Source: Azovibrio restrictus DSM 23866
GTDB taxonomy: Bacteria; Pseudomonadota; Gammaproteobacteria; Burkholderiales; Rhodocyclaceae
Reading direction: 5' to 3'
Length of the DNA: 64,000 nt
Assembly (NCBI RefSeq): GCF_000429665.1
Contig: NZ_AUCH01000004.1
Span: forward strand, 1 to 64,000
Shown: piece after piece, positions 32,846 to 39,861 of the stretch
Layout of the letters: every line of letters starts with the position of its first letter
Numbering within the stretch: the first letter of the stretch is position 1
Position numbers and translations under genes: made by a program
The notes under the pieces: generated by a model
Seen by the model: the letters and a program-made list of their open reading frames with translations, nothing else
The model's database searches: none
Told to the model about the DNA's origin: nothing

Positions 32846-33361
32846 TCAGCCCGGCAACCCGGCTTCGATCAGGGCGCACTGGAGCATGGCCTGGGCCATG
32901 TACTTTTTCACCATGCGCTCGGAGACTCCCAGCTGGGCGGCGATTTCCCGATAGGGCAGGCCATCCACCTGGGCCATGACGAAGGCGGCGGCGGCCTTCT
33001 GGGGCAGGCGGCCGAGCATGTCGCCGATTTCCAGCAGGGTTTCGACGATGAGGGCCCGCTGTTCAGGAGAGGGCTCGAGGGCTTCCGGACGGCATGCCAG
33101 GGTCTGCAGCCAGGCCTGTTCCACCTCCCGGCGGCGCCAGAGGTCTATGCACAGGCCGTTGGCCATGCTGCGCAGATAACCCCGGGCCTCGGGGGGCGAG
33201 TTGAACTGCCGGGGGCTGGCGAGCAGACGCAGGAAGGCATCCTGGGCCAGGTCCGCCGCATCCGCCGCGCAACCCAGCCGCCGCCGCAACCAGCCTTGCA
33301 GCCAGCCGTGGTGGTTGCGGTAAAGCGTGGCCAGGGGATCGGACGCGGCAGCAGTGTTCAA
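32846..33361 (-). CDS. FecI-type ECF sigma factor (module C)
   Basis: 171 residues from TTG 33361, six bases after GGAG. Region 2: AADLAQDAFLRLLASP ... YLRSMANGLCIDLWRRR; region 4: LPQKAAAAFVMAQVDGLPYREIAAQLGVSERMVKKYMAQAM. LYRNHHGWLQGWLRRRL ties it to the other three paralogues. The frame stays open well upstream of the TTG, but the shared start context of all four genes fixes the start. It should drive receptor C and perhaps the reductase genes beyond. Confidence 0.92.
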   Translation of the reverse strand: MNTAAASDPLATLYRNHHGWLQGWLRRRLGCAADAADLAQDAFLRLLASPRQFNSPPEARGYLRSMANGLCIDLWRRREVEQAWLQTLACRPEALEPSPEQRALIVETLLEIGDMLGRLPQKAAAAFVMAQVDGLPYREIAAQLGVSERMVKKYMAQAMLQCALIEAGLPG

Positions 33362-33383
33362 CGACAACTCCAGAGAACGGAAA

Positions 33384-33396
33384 GCTGGCTGGCCCG
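33384..33396 (-). promoter_or_regulatory. conserved 5'-leader box of sigma gene C
   Basis: CGGGCCAGCCAGC on the minus strand, 22 nt before the TTG start and 12 nt before GGAG. Confidence 0.6.
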
Positions 33397-33419
33397 ACGG
33401 GGTTGGCTGGCACTGGTTT

Positions 33420-33463
33420 TTGAGAATTGTTCGCATTGTTCCGGATTTGCCGGGCGGCGTCAA
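33420..33463 (-). promoter_or_regulatory. sigma-70 promoter with Fur-like operator, sigma gene C
   Basis: TTGACG (complement of 33458-33463), 17-bp spacer, AACAAT (complement of 33435-33440); the Fur-like TTGAGAATTGTTCGCATTG element at 33420-33438 overlaps the -10. Confidence 0.8.
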
Positions 33464-33488
33464 ATGGGGCGGAACAGCGAAGGTCCAT

Positions 33489-33527
33489 GAAAAACAGCAC
33501 CCGCGCGGGGTACCGTCCGGGTGTTGC
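33489..33527 (-). terminator. probable terminator after receptor D
   Basis: On the minus strand CAACACCCG pairs with CGGGTGCTG (one mismatch) and a run of five T follows. It lies 11 bp beyond the receptor D stop. Confidence 0.65.
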
Positions 33528-33537
33528 GGGCTGGCGC

Positions 33538-35952
33538 TCAGAACTCGTAGCGCAGGCTGGCGCTCAGGCTGCGCGGGGCGCCCCAGGTGTAGAACAGGCC
33601 CTGGGAATCGAAGTTGGTGAGGCCGGCGAAGTAATTCTTGTCGAGCACGTTGTTGAGGTTGGCGCTCAGGCTCAGCTTGTTGTTGATCTGGTAGCGGGCC
33701 ATCAGGTCCAGCAGCCAGTAGGCGTCCTGGCTGAGCCTGGCGCTGCCGCGCTCGACCGAGGTCTGGCTTTGCCAGCGGGCGGCGGCGCCGACGGTGAGGC
33801 CTTGCCAGCCCTCGCTCCGCAGGCGGTAGGTGGTGCCCAGCTTGAACTGGTGCTTGGGCGTCGCGCTGGCGCTGTCGAGGTCGCTGCTGTTCTGCACGTA
33901 GCTGCCCTGGGCCTGCCAGCCGCGCGCCAGCTCGCCCGAGAGTTCGAGTTCGTAGCCGCGCCGGATGACTCCGGAGACCGCCTTGTAGATACTGTCGCCC
34001 TGGGCGTTGAGGCCGATTTCCTCGGCGACGTTGTCGGTGCGCATCCAGAAATGGCTGATGCTGGCGTTCAGGCGCTTGTCGAAGAATTCGCCCTTGGCGC
34101 CGATCTCGTAGGTCAGCCCTTCTTCCGGCGGCAGGGTGCGTTCCGAGGCGTCCTTGGCGCTCTGGGCGTTGTAGATGCTGGCGTAGCTGGCATAGACCGA
34201 GACCTCGCGGGCGACGTCGACGACCAGGCCGGCGTAGGGGGTGACCACGCCCTTTTCCTTCATCCGGTAGTTGTACCAGCTGATGTCGGTGACGTCCTTC
34301 TGTTCGTAGTCCGAGACCCGGGCGCCGAGGATCAGCTTGACCGGGTCGGCCAGGGACAGCTGGCTGGCAGCGTACACGTAGCGGCGTTTGCTGCTGAAGT
34401 AGTCGGACGAATAGGCCAGCGGATCGGCCGGTTCGGGAATGACGCTGCCGCCCTGGCCGTAGTCGACGCCGGGCAGTACCTGGTTGGGCTGGTCGCCGCG
34501 CAGCAGCGTCGTCCGGCTGCGTGCGGCGCCGGCGCCGAGCAGCAGCTTGTGCTCGCGGCCGAACAGCGAGAACGGCCCCTGCAGGTCGAGGATGATGCTC
34601 TGGTCGCGGGATTCGATGTCCTTGTACAGGCCGTACTGGGCGGTCACCGCCGGCAGCGCGTAGCGCAGCGAGCCGATGCGCATCTCCGGCGTCTCGATGC
34701 CGTCGTGGGTCACCTGCAGCTTGCCGGTCCATCCGTTGGCGAAGCGGTGTTCGAGGCGGGCGAAGGCGTTCAGCGAATCCTGCTTGTAGCCGGCCCAGGG
34801 GGCGCCGATGTTGTAGTCGCGGGCCATCCGCGGCACCGCATTGCCGTTGCCGTCGAAAGCCTGGATCGGCGTCGTGCCGCCGGCGCCGCGCACTTCGCGC
34901 TGGCGCCAGGTGAGGCCGGCGCCGACCGTGGTCGCCGGGCCGAGGTCGTATTCCACCGTGCCGTACAGGGTCGAGGCGTCGCTGTCCTTGCCGTTGAAGG
35001 TCTTGCTCTCCTTGTGCGCGGCGACCAGCCGGCCGCGCAGGCTGGCGTCGGCGTTGAGCGGGCCGCTGACATCGGCGTCTAGCCGGTAGGTGTCCCAGCT
35101 GGCGGCGCCGACCGTGGTGCTGGCCTGGAAGTCGCGGGTCGGCCGCTTGCGGATCAGGTTGACGGTGGCGCCATAGGCGCCGTCGCCGTTGACCAGCCCG
35201 GACGAGCCCTTGAGCACTTCGACGCGGTCGATGTCGGCGAGGTCGTCGAGGGTGTGCACGATGTGCGTGTTCCAGCCCCAGCCGGTGCTGATCCGGCGGG
35301 CGCCGTCGGTCTGCAGGTTCACCGAAGCGCCGCGCACGTTGAAGCTGTTCATGTCGTTCTGCCGGCTGACGGTGACGCCGGGCGCCTGTTCGAGGACGTC
35401 GGTCAGCGTCTCCAGCTTGAAGTCGTCCATGCGCTGGCGAGTCATCACGGTGATCGACTGCGGCGTCTCCCGCAGGCGCAGGGCCAGGCCGGTGGCGGTG
35501 CCGCTCGGCCCGGTGGCGGTGTAACTGCCGCTGCCTTCGGTGATGCCGTTACGTTCGGCCTGGGCGGAAACGGTGACCGGGGCCAGGGTGGCTTCGCCGG
35601 AAACCGGGGCGGGGATGCGGCGCAACTGCCAGCCCTTGTCGCCCTGGACGGCTTCCAGCCCGGTGCCTTGCAGCAACTGCTCCAGGCCCTGGGCCGGGCT
35701 GGCGCTGCCTTTCAGGCCGGGGCTCTGCTTGCCGGCGGTGAGGCTGGCGTCGATGGTGAGCAGGATGCCGGCCTCGGCGGCGAAGCGGTTCAGGGCCTGA
35801 TCCAGGGGGCCTGCCGGAATGTCATGGGAGCGGGCGGCCTGGCTGGATTGGGCCCGGGCATCGTCGGGCATGCTGCCCAGGCAGGCGCAGGCGGCGAAGA
35901 GGGCCAGAGCGATGGGGGTGTGCCGGTGGTGGCGGGGGAGGATGTGGGGCAT
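33538..35952 (-). CDS. TonB-dependent siderophore receptor with STN domain (module D)
   Basis: 804 residues. Signal peptide (IALALFAACACLGSMPDDARAQ), STN domain (HDIPAGPLDQALNRFAAEAG to LEQLLQGTGLEAVQ), plug (ETPQSITVMTRQRMDDFKL, FNVRGASVNLQTDGARR, GSSGLVNGDGAYGATVNLIRKRP) and a 22-strand-type barrel ending SLSASLRYEF. The plug fits the FoxA/FhuE/FpvA class. Its sigma/anti-sigma genes are upstream but separated from it by a DUF423 gene, the only such interruption among the four modules. Ligand unknown. Confidence 0.93.
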   Translation of the reverse strand: MPHILPRHHRHTPIALALFAACACLGSMPDDARAQSSQAARSHDIPAGPLDQALNRFAAEAGILLTIDASLTAGKQSPGLKGSASPAQGLEQLLQGTGLEAVQGDKGWQLRRIPAPVSGEATLAPVTVSAQAERNGITEGSGSYTATGPSGTATGLALRLRETPQSITVMTRQRMDDFKLETLTDVLEQAPGVTVSRQNDMNSFNVRGASVNLQTDGARRISTGWGWNTHIVHTLDDLADIDRVEVLKGSSGLVNGDGAYGATVNLIRKRPTRDFQASTTVGAASWDTYRLDADVSGPLNADASLRGRLVAAHKESKTFNGKDSDASTLYGTVEYDLGPATTVGAGLTWRQREVRGAGGTTPIQAFDGNGNAVPRMARDYNIGAPWAGYKQDSLNAFARLEHRFANGWTGKLQVTHDGIETPEMRIGSLRYALPAVTAQYGLYKDIESRDQSIILDLQGPFSLFGREHKLLLGAGAARSRTTLLRGDQPNQVLPGVDYGQGGSVIPEPADPLAYSSDYFSSKRRYVYAASQLSLADPVKLILGARVSDYEQKDVTDISWYNYRMKEKGVVTPYAGLVVDVAREVSVYASYASIYNAQSAKDASERTLPPEEGLTYEIGAKGEFFDKRLNASISHFWMRTDNVAEEIGLNAQGDSIYKAVSGVIRRGYELELSGELARGWQAQGSYVQNSSDLDSASATPKHQFKLGTTYRLRSEGWQGLTVGAAARWQSQTSVERGSARLSQDAYWLLDLMARYQINNKLSLSANLNNVLDKNYFAGLTNFDSQGLFYTWGAPRSLSASLRYEF

Positions 35953-36009
35953 GGGTTTTCCTTCTCGTCAGGTCGATGTGCCCGGGAAAACGGGCTTCAT
36001 CCACCTTCC

Positions 36010-36026
36010 CGGACGAGAAGGAAAAA
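36010..36026 (-). promoter_or_regulatory. candidate ECF-sigma promoter element, receptor D
   Basis: TTTTTCCTTCTCGTCCG on the minus strand, 57 bp before the receptor start and 9 bp after the DUF423 stop. An additional inverted repeat (GACGAGAAGGAAAA near the start codon) repeats part of it in opposite orientation. Confidence 0.45.
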
Positions 36027-36035
36027 GTGCTACGG

Positions 36036-36449
36036 TCAGTCGTGTTTTTGTGGTGCGCCGGAATCCTGCCAGCCAGCCACGATCAGGGCCAGCCAGCCGA
36101 ACATCAGGCAGAAGCCGCCCAGGGGCACGACGTAGATGAGGGGACCTTCGTTGATGCCGGCGATGATGCGAAGCAGGTAGATGCCGCCGGCAAATCCCAG
36201 GATGCCCAGGGTGAACAGGGTCCCGGCCAGGTTGAGCCAGAGACCGGGGCGTTGGCGGCACCAGAGGGCGACCCCGAGCAGGGCCAGGGTATGGAGCATG
36301 TGGTGCAGGCTGGCAGCCCGGGCCCGTTCCAGGGCCAGGGGCAGTTGTTCAGCGGGCACGAAGGCGGGCAGGCCGTGGGAACTCCAGGCGGCGACGCCGA
36401 CACCCAGGGCGCCGAGCAGGCCGGTGAGGGTGATCAAGAAGCGGAACAT
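36036..36449 (-). CDS. DUF423 membrane protein
   Basis: 137 residues with four helices; AWSSHGLPAF at residues 21-30, AASLHHMLHTLALLGVAL and FAGGIYLLRIIAG are the DUF423 family landmarks. Normally a housekeeping gene outside iron operons. Here it sits between FecR D and receptor D in the same direction, so it is transcribed with an iron-regulated unit. Function unknown. Confidence 0.88.
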   Translation of the reverse strand: MFRFLITLTGLLGALGVGVAAWSSHGLPAFVPAEQLPLALERARAASLHHMLHTLALLGVALWCRQRPGLWLNLAGTLFTLGILGFAGGIYLLRIIAGINEGPLIYVVPLGGFCLMFGWLALIVAGWQDSGAPQKHD

Positions 36450-36472
36450 GGGCAGATCTCGAGCAGAGGTGG

Positions 36473-37432
36473 TTAGCGGGGGCCAATGGTAGCCCAGTAA
36501 CGGGTCAGGTAGCTGATGCGCACCGGCAGGGCCTCGCTCAGGGCGGCCAGGATCTGCTCGGTGTCATCCAGGGGAAATACCCCGGACAGGAGCAAATCCG
36601 CCACCGCCGGATCGCAGCGCAGGATGCCCTGCCGGTGCCGGGCCAGCTGGGCGGCGAAATCGCCCAGCCGCTGGCGTTCGGCGATCAGCAGGCCCCGGGT
36701 CCAGGCAATGGCATTGCTGTCGGCCCGGCCCTCGGGAATCACCCCGCTCCGGTCGAAACGGGCCTGCTGGCCTGCTTCCAGCCGGTAGCCGGGAGCTTCC
36801 CCGGGGGCGATGGCGACGGCTCCCTCGAATACCGCGACGCGGATTTCCGCGTCCGTTTCCTGGACCCGGAAGCGGGTGCCCAGGGCCTGGATGCGGCCCA
36901 GCCGGGTTTCCACCAGGAAGGGGCGTTTCACGGCGGCCTGGTCCACCGCCGTGGTGACCAGGATTTCTCCCCGGCGCAGCTGCAGCCGCCGCTCCCGGGC
37001 GTCGTAGTGCACGTCGATGGCGCTGGCGCTGTTGAGATCGACGCGGGTGCCGTCGGCGAGGATGATCTGCCGGCGCTCCCCGGTCGGCGCGGCCTGGTCG
37101 GCCGTGGCCAGCTGCCACTGGGCGGTCTGCCGTGCGCCACCGGCGGCGATGCCGGCCCCGGCCAGCCAGAGCAGGGCGCTGAGGAGACGCCGGCGTCCCT
37201 GCTTGTCCGGGGCGCGGCGCAGCACCTGGCCGCCGATGCCGCCGGGCAGGCCGGCTAGGCGGGCCTGCAGGCCCTGGGCTTTCTGCCAGGCCTCCCGGTG
37301 GGCGGGGGAGGCGTTCAGCCAGGTGCGGAAGTCGCTTTCCTCAGCGGCGCTGACGGCGCCGGACCAGAAGGTGACCTGCCACTCCAGGGCCTGGTGCAGG
37401 ACGGGGTCCAGATCGGAGCCGGGGTTTGCCAT
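36473..37432 (-). CDS. FecR-family signal transducer (module D)
   Basis: 319 residues. N-terminal sigma-binding domain (ALEWQVTFWSGAVSAAEESDFRTWLNASPAHREAW region), one hydrophobic helix (LLSALLWLAGAGIAAGG), periplasmic FecR domain (GERRQIILADGTRVDLNSAS, GRIQALGTRFRV) and C-terminal LLLSGVFPLDDTEQILAAL. It begins 3 bp after the sigma gene stop. Partner of sigma D and receptor D. Confidence 0.93.
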   Translation of the reverse strand: MANPGSDLDPVLHQALEWQVTFWSGAVSAAEESDFRTWLNASPAHREAWQKAQGLQARLAGLPGGIGGQVLRRAPDKQGRRRLLSALLWLAGAGIAAGGARQTAQWQLATADQAAPTGERRQIILADGTRVDLNSASAIDVHYDARERRLQLRRGEILVTTAVDQAAVKRPFLVETRLGRIQALGTRFRVQETDAEIRVAVFEGAVAIAPGEAPGYRLEAGQQARFDRSGVIPEGRADSNAIAWTRGLLIAERQRLGDFAAQLARHRQGILRCDPAVADLLLSGVFPLDDTEQILAALSEALPVRISYLTRYWATIGPR

Positions 37433-37435
37433 GGC

Positions 37436-37963
37436 TTACTGGTGGCCGCCAGCGGGCGGCGCTGCTTCCAGGGCCGCGTAACAGGCCAGGGTGGCCTTGA
37501 GCATGTACTTGCGCACGGTGGCCTGGGCAATGCCCAGGCGTTCGGCGATGCTGCGATAGGTCAGGCCATCGAACTGGGAGAGCAGGAAGGTCTCGCGCAC
37601 CAGGGATGGCAGGCGCTGCAGGGCGGCGTCGATGGCGACCAGGGTCTCGATCACCAGGGCCCGGCTTTCCGGCGAAGGGGCGTGGGCTTCGGGCAATTGC
37701 GCCAGGGCCTCCAGCCAGGCCTGTTCCAGCTGGCGGCGCCGGAACTGGTCCACCATCAGGCCCTTGGCGATCTGGGTCAGGTAAGCCCGGGAAAAGGCCG
37801 GCTCCGGCAGGCGGCCGGAAACCAGCAGGCGCAGGAAAGTGTCCTGGGCCAGGTCGGCCGCTTGGTGGGAACAGTTGAGCTTGCGGCGTAACCAGCCCTG
37901 CAGCCAGCCATGGTGTTCCGAATACAAGGCGGCGATGGACGGGGTGGCGGTGGGGGTGCTCAA
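37436..37963 (-). CDS. FecI-type ECF sigma factor (module D)
   Basis: 175 residues from TTG 37963, five bases after GGAGG; the TTG at 37978 lies before the ribosome-binding site. Region 2: QAADLAQDTFLRLLVSG, YLTQIAKGLMVDQFRR; region 4: LPSLVRETFLLSQFDGLTYRSIAERLGIAQATVRKYML. LYSEHHGWLQGWLRRKL is the shared N-terminal signature. It should activate receptor D and the DUF423 gene may lie on the same transcript as fecIR. Confidence 0.92.
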   Translation of the reverse strand: MSTPTATPSIAALYSEHHGWLQGWLRRKLNCSHQAADLAQDTFLRLLVSGRLPEPAFSRAYLTQIAKGLMVDQFRRRQLEQAWLEALAQLPEAHAPSPESRALVIETLVAIDAALQRLPSLVRETFLLSQFDGLTYRSIAERLGIAQATVRKYMLKATLACYAALEAAPPAGGHQ

Positions 37964-37984
37964 GCGGGCCTCCGGCAAGAAGCA

Positions 37985-37997
37985 GCTGGCTGGCCCG
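37985..37997 (-). promoter_or_regulatory. conserved 5'-leader box of sigma gene D
   Basis: CGGGCCAGCCAGC on the minus strand, 21 nt before the TTG start, 11 nt before GGAGG. The rest of this leader differs more from A-C, which makes the retained box stand out. Confidence 0.6.
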
Positions 37998-38027
37998 TGA
38001 TGCGACAGGCGTGGCTTGCCTTATTTG

Positions 38028-38071
38028 TTGCGAACGTTTCTCATTGTGGCAGTCCCTGCCTTTGGGGTCAA
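38028..38071 (-). promoter_or_regulatory. sigma-70 promoter with Fur-like operator, sigma gene D
   Basis: TTGACC (complement of 38066-38071), 17-bp spacer, CACAAT (complement of 38043-38048). The Fur-like element CAATGAGAAACGTTCGCAA (complement of 38028-38046) covers the -10. Confidence 0.75.
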
Positions 38072-38082
38072 TGACCGGGTCT

Positions 38083-39861
38083 TCAGGCCATGCCGTACCG
38101 ACCGGCGTGCCAATCCTTGACCCGGGCCTGGGCTTCCCAGAGGCGCCGGTAGCGGCCTTCGTTTTCCAGCAGTTCGGCGTGTCGACCGTGCTCGACCAGG
38201 CGGCCGTCGTCGAGGACCAGGATCTGGTCGGCGCCGACGATGGTGGACAGGCGGTGGGCGATGACGATCACCGTGCGCTCGCGGACCAGGGCGTCGATGG
38301 CCCGCTGCACGGCGACCTCGCTCTCGCTGTCGAGGGCGGCGGTGGGCTCGTCGAGGATGACGATTGGCGCTTCCTTGAGCAGGGCCCGGGCAATCGAGAT
38401 GCGCTGGCGTTCGCCGCCGGAGAGGCGGCCGCCGATGTCGCCCAGGCGGGTCTGCCAGCCCTGCGGCAGGCGTTCGATGAAATCCAGGCAGCAGGCGGCC
38501 CGGGCGGCGGCCTCGACCTGGGCGTCGCTGGCGTCCGGCCGGGCCATGCGGATGTTGGCGAGCACCGTATCGTCGAACAGGTAGACGTCCTGGAAAACCA
38601 CTGAAATCAGGCGGTTCAACTGTTCCGCCGGCATCGCCCGGAGCTCGACCCCGCCGATGCGGATGCCGCCCTGCTGCGGGTCGGCATGGCGCAGCAGCAG
38701 CCGGGTCACGGTCGTCTTGCCGGAACCGGAGGGGCCGACCAGGGCGGTCAGGCTGCGCGCCGGCAGGCGGGCACTGAAGTCCTCCAGGGCCGACCGTTCG
38801 GCCTGGGCGTAGCGGAAGCTGACCCGGTCGAACTCGATGTCGTGGGTGTTCGGCGGGGCGGCCGCGTCAAGCACCGGCAGCGGCGCCACGGCGAGCAGTG
38901 CCTGGATGCGCTCGAGGGCGCTTTCAATCAGTTCGAGGATGGCCGTGTACAGCACGAAGGTGGCCAGGGGTTCGCCGAAGCGGACGACGATGACGAAGCT
39001 GGCGGCGAGGATTGCCGGATCAAGGCTGCCTGCCGCCACCCAGCTGACGCCGGCGGCGAGCAGCAGGAGCAGGCCCAGTTCGACGACGCTGGTGATGACG
39101 ATGTTGGGCCGGGCGCCCTTGCGGTGGCCGATGGTCTGCAGCCGCTCCAGATCGGCGAAGCTCTGCTGCAGCCGCTGCGCCTTGTCGCCGGCCTGGCAGG
39201 CGGCGCGCAGCACTGGCAGGCCCTGGGTGTATTCGAGCACGTCGGCGCTGGTGCGGGCGTTGGCTTCAGCCAGTTTGCGCATGCCGCGGCCGAAGGCCGG
39301 GCGGCGCCAGCGGTAGAGGGGGACGATCGCCGGGAACACCAGCAGCAGGCCGAGGCCCAGGCGCCAGTCCCAGCAGGCCAGGGCGAGGGCGGTGGCAAGC
39401 GGCGTCAGCAGTGCGGCCAGGATCAGGTTGAGGATGGTCAGGGTGTAGTTGAGGTTCTCGTCCACGCTGCCCAGCAGCATCGCGTTGAACTCGCCGGCCC
39501 GTTTGTCCTGGATGCGTTCCAGGGGCATCCGCCGCAGCTGTTCGCCGAGGCGGGTGCGCAGCCGGTGGGTGGCGTCGGCCATCCGTCCGGTGTAGTCGAA
39601 GCCCTGGCCGAGCCAGCGGCAGCCGGTGGCGAGCAGGGCGAGCAGGCTCATGGCGGCAAGCCAGGCAAGGGCCGCGGCGCCATCGTGCCGGCTGAGCAGG
39701 GCGACGAACAGCGGCACGATGCAGGCCAGGGCCAGGCCCTGGAGCACGGCGGCGGCGGCCAGGCCGGCCAGGCTGTTGCGCAGCGCCGGGGCGTGCGGGC
39801 CGACGCTGTCGAGCAACTGGCGATAAGTGGTCTTCCAGGGGGTGATCGAGGGCTGGGTCAT
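38083..39861 (-). CDS. ABC half-transporter of exporter fold (siderophore import type, second half)
   Basis: 592 residues: six-helix ABC transmembrane domain (to ~320) followed by an ATPase with Walker A GPSGSGKTT, Q-loop VFQDVYLFDD, signature LSGGERQRISIARALL, Walker B IVILDEPTAALD and a switch His in IVIAHRLSTI. The start overlaps the preceding half-transporter gene by 4 bp, so the two make a heterodimer. Exporter-fold pairs next to TonB receptors (YbtPQ, IrtAB, PchHI-like) import ferric siderophores across the inner membrane. It is the last gene of the operon. Confidence 0.9.
   Translation of the reverse strand: MTQPSITPWKTTYRQLLDSVGPHAPALRNSLAGLAAAAVLQGLALACIVPLFVALLSRHDGAAALAWLAAMSLLALLATGCRWLGQGFDYTGRMADATHRLRTRLGEQLRRMPLERIQDKRAGEFNAMLLGSVDENLNYTLTILNLILAALLTPLATALALACWDWRLGLGLLLVFPAIVPLYRWRRPAFGRGMRKLAEANARTSADVLEYTQGLPVLRAACQAGDKAQRLQQSFADLERLQTIGHRKGARPNIVITSVVELGLLLLLAAGVSWVAAGSLDPAILAASFVIVVRFGEPLATFVLYTAILELIESALERIQALLAVAPLPVLDAAAPPNTHDIEFDRVSFRYAQAERSALEDFSARLPARSLTALVGPSGSGKTTVTRLLLRHADPQQGGIRIGGVELRAMPAEQLNRLISVVFQDVYLFDDTVLANIRMARPDASDAQVEAAARAACCLDFIERLPQGWQTRLGDIGGRLSGGERQRISIARALLKEAPIVILDEPTAALDSESEVAVQRAIDALVRERTVIVIAHRLSTIVGADQILVLDDGRLVEHGRHAELLENEGRYRRLWEAQARVKDWHAGRYGMA

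Noticed and set aside
32846..34732. 628-codon minus-strand frame reading through sigma gene C
   Set aside because: Upstream of the TTG at 33361 the frame is a shadow of receptor D; the shared leader layout of the four sigma genes fixes the start at 33361.
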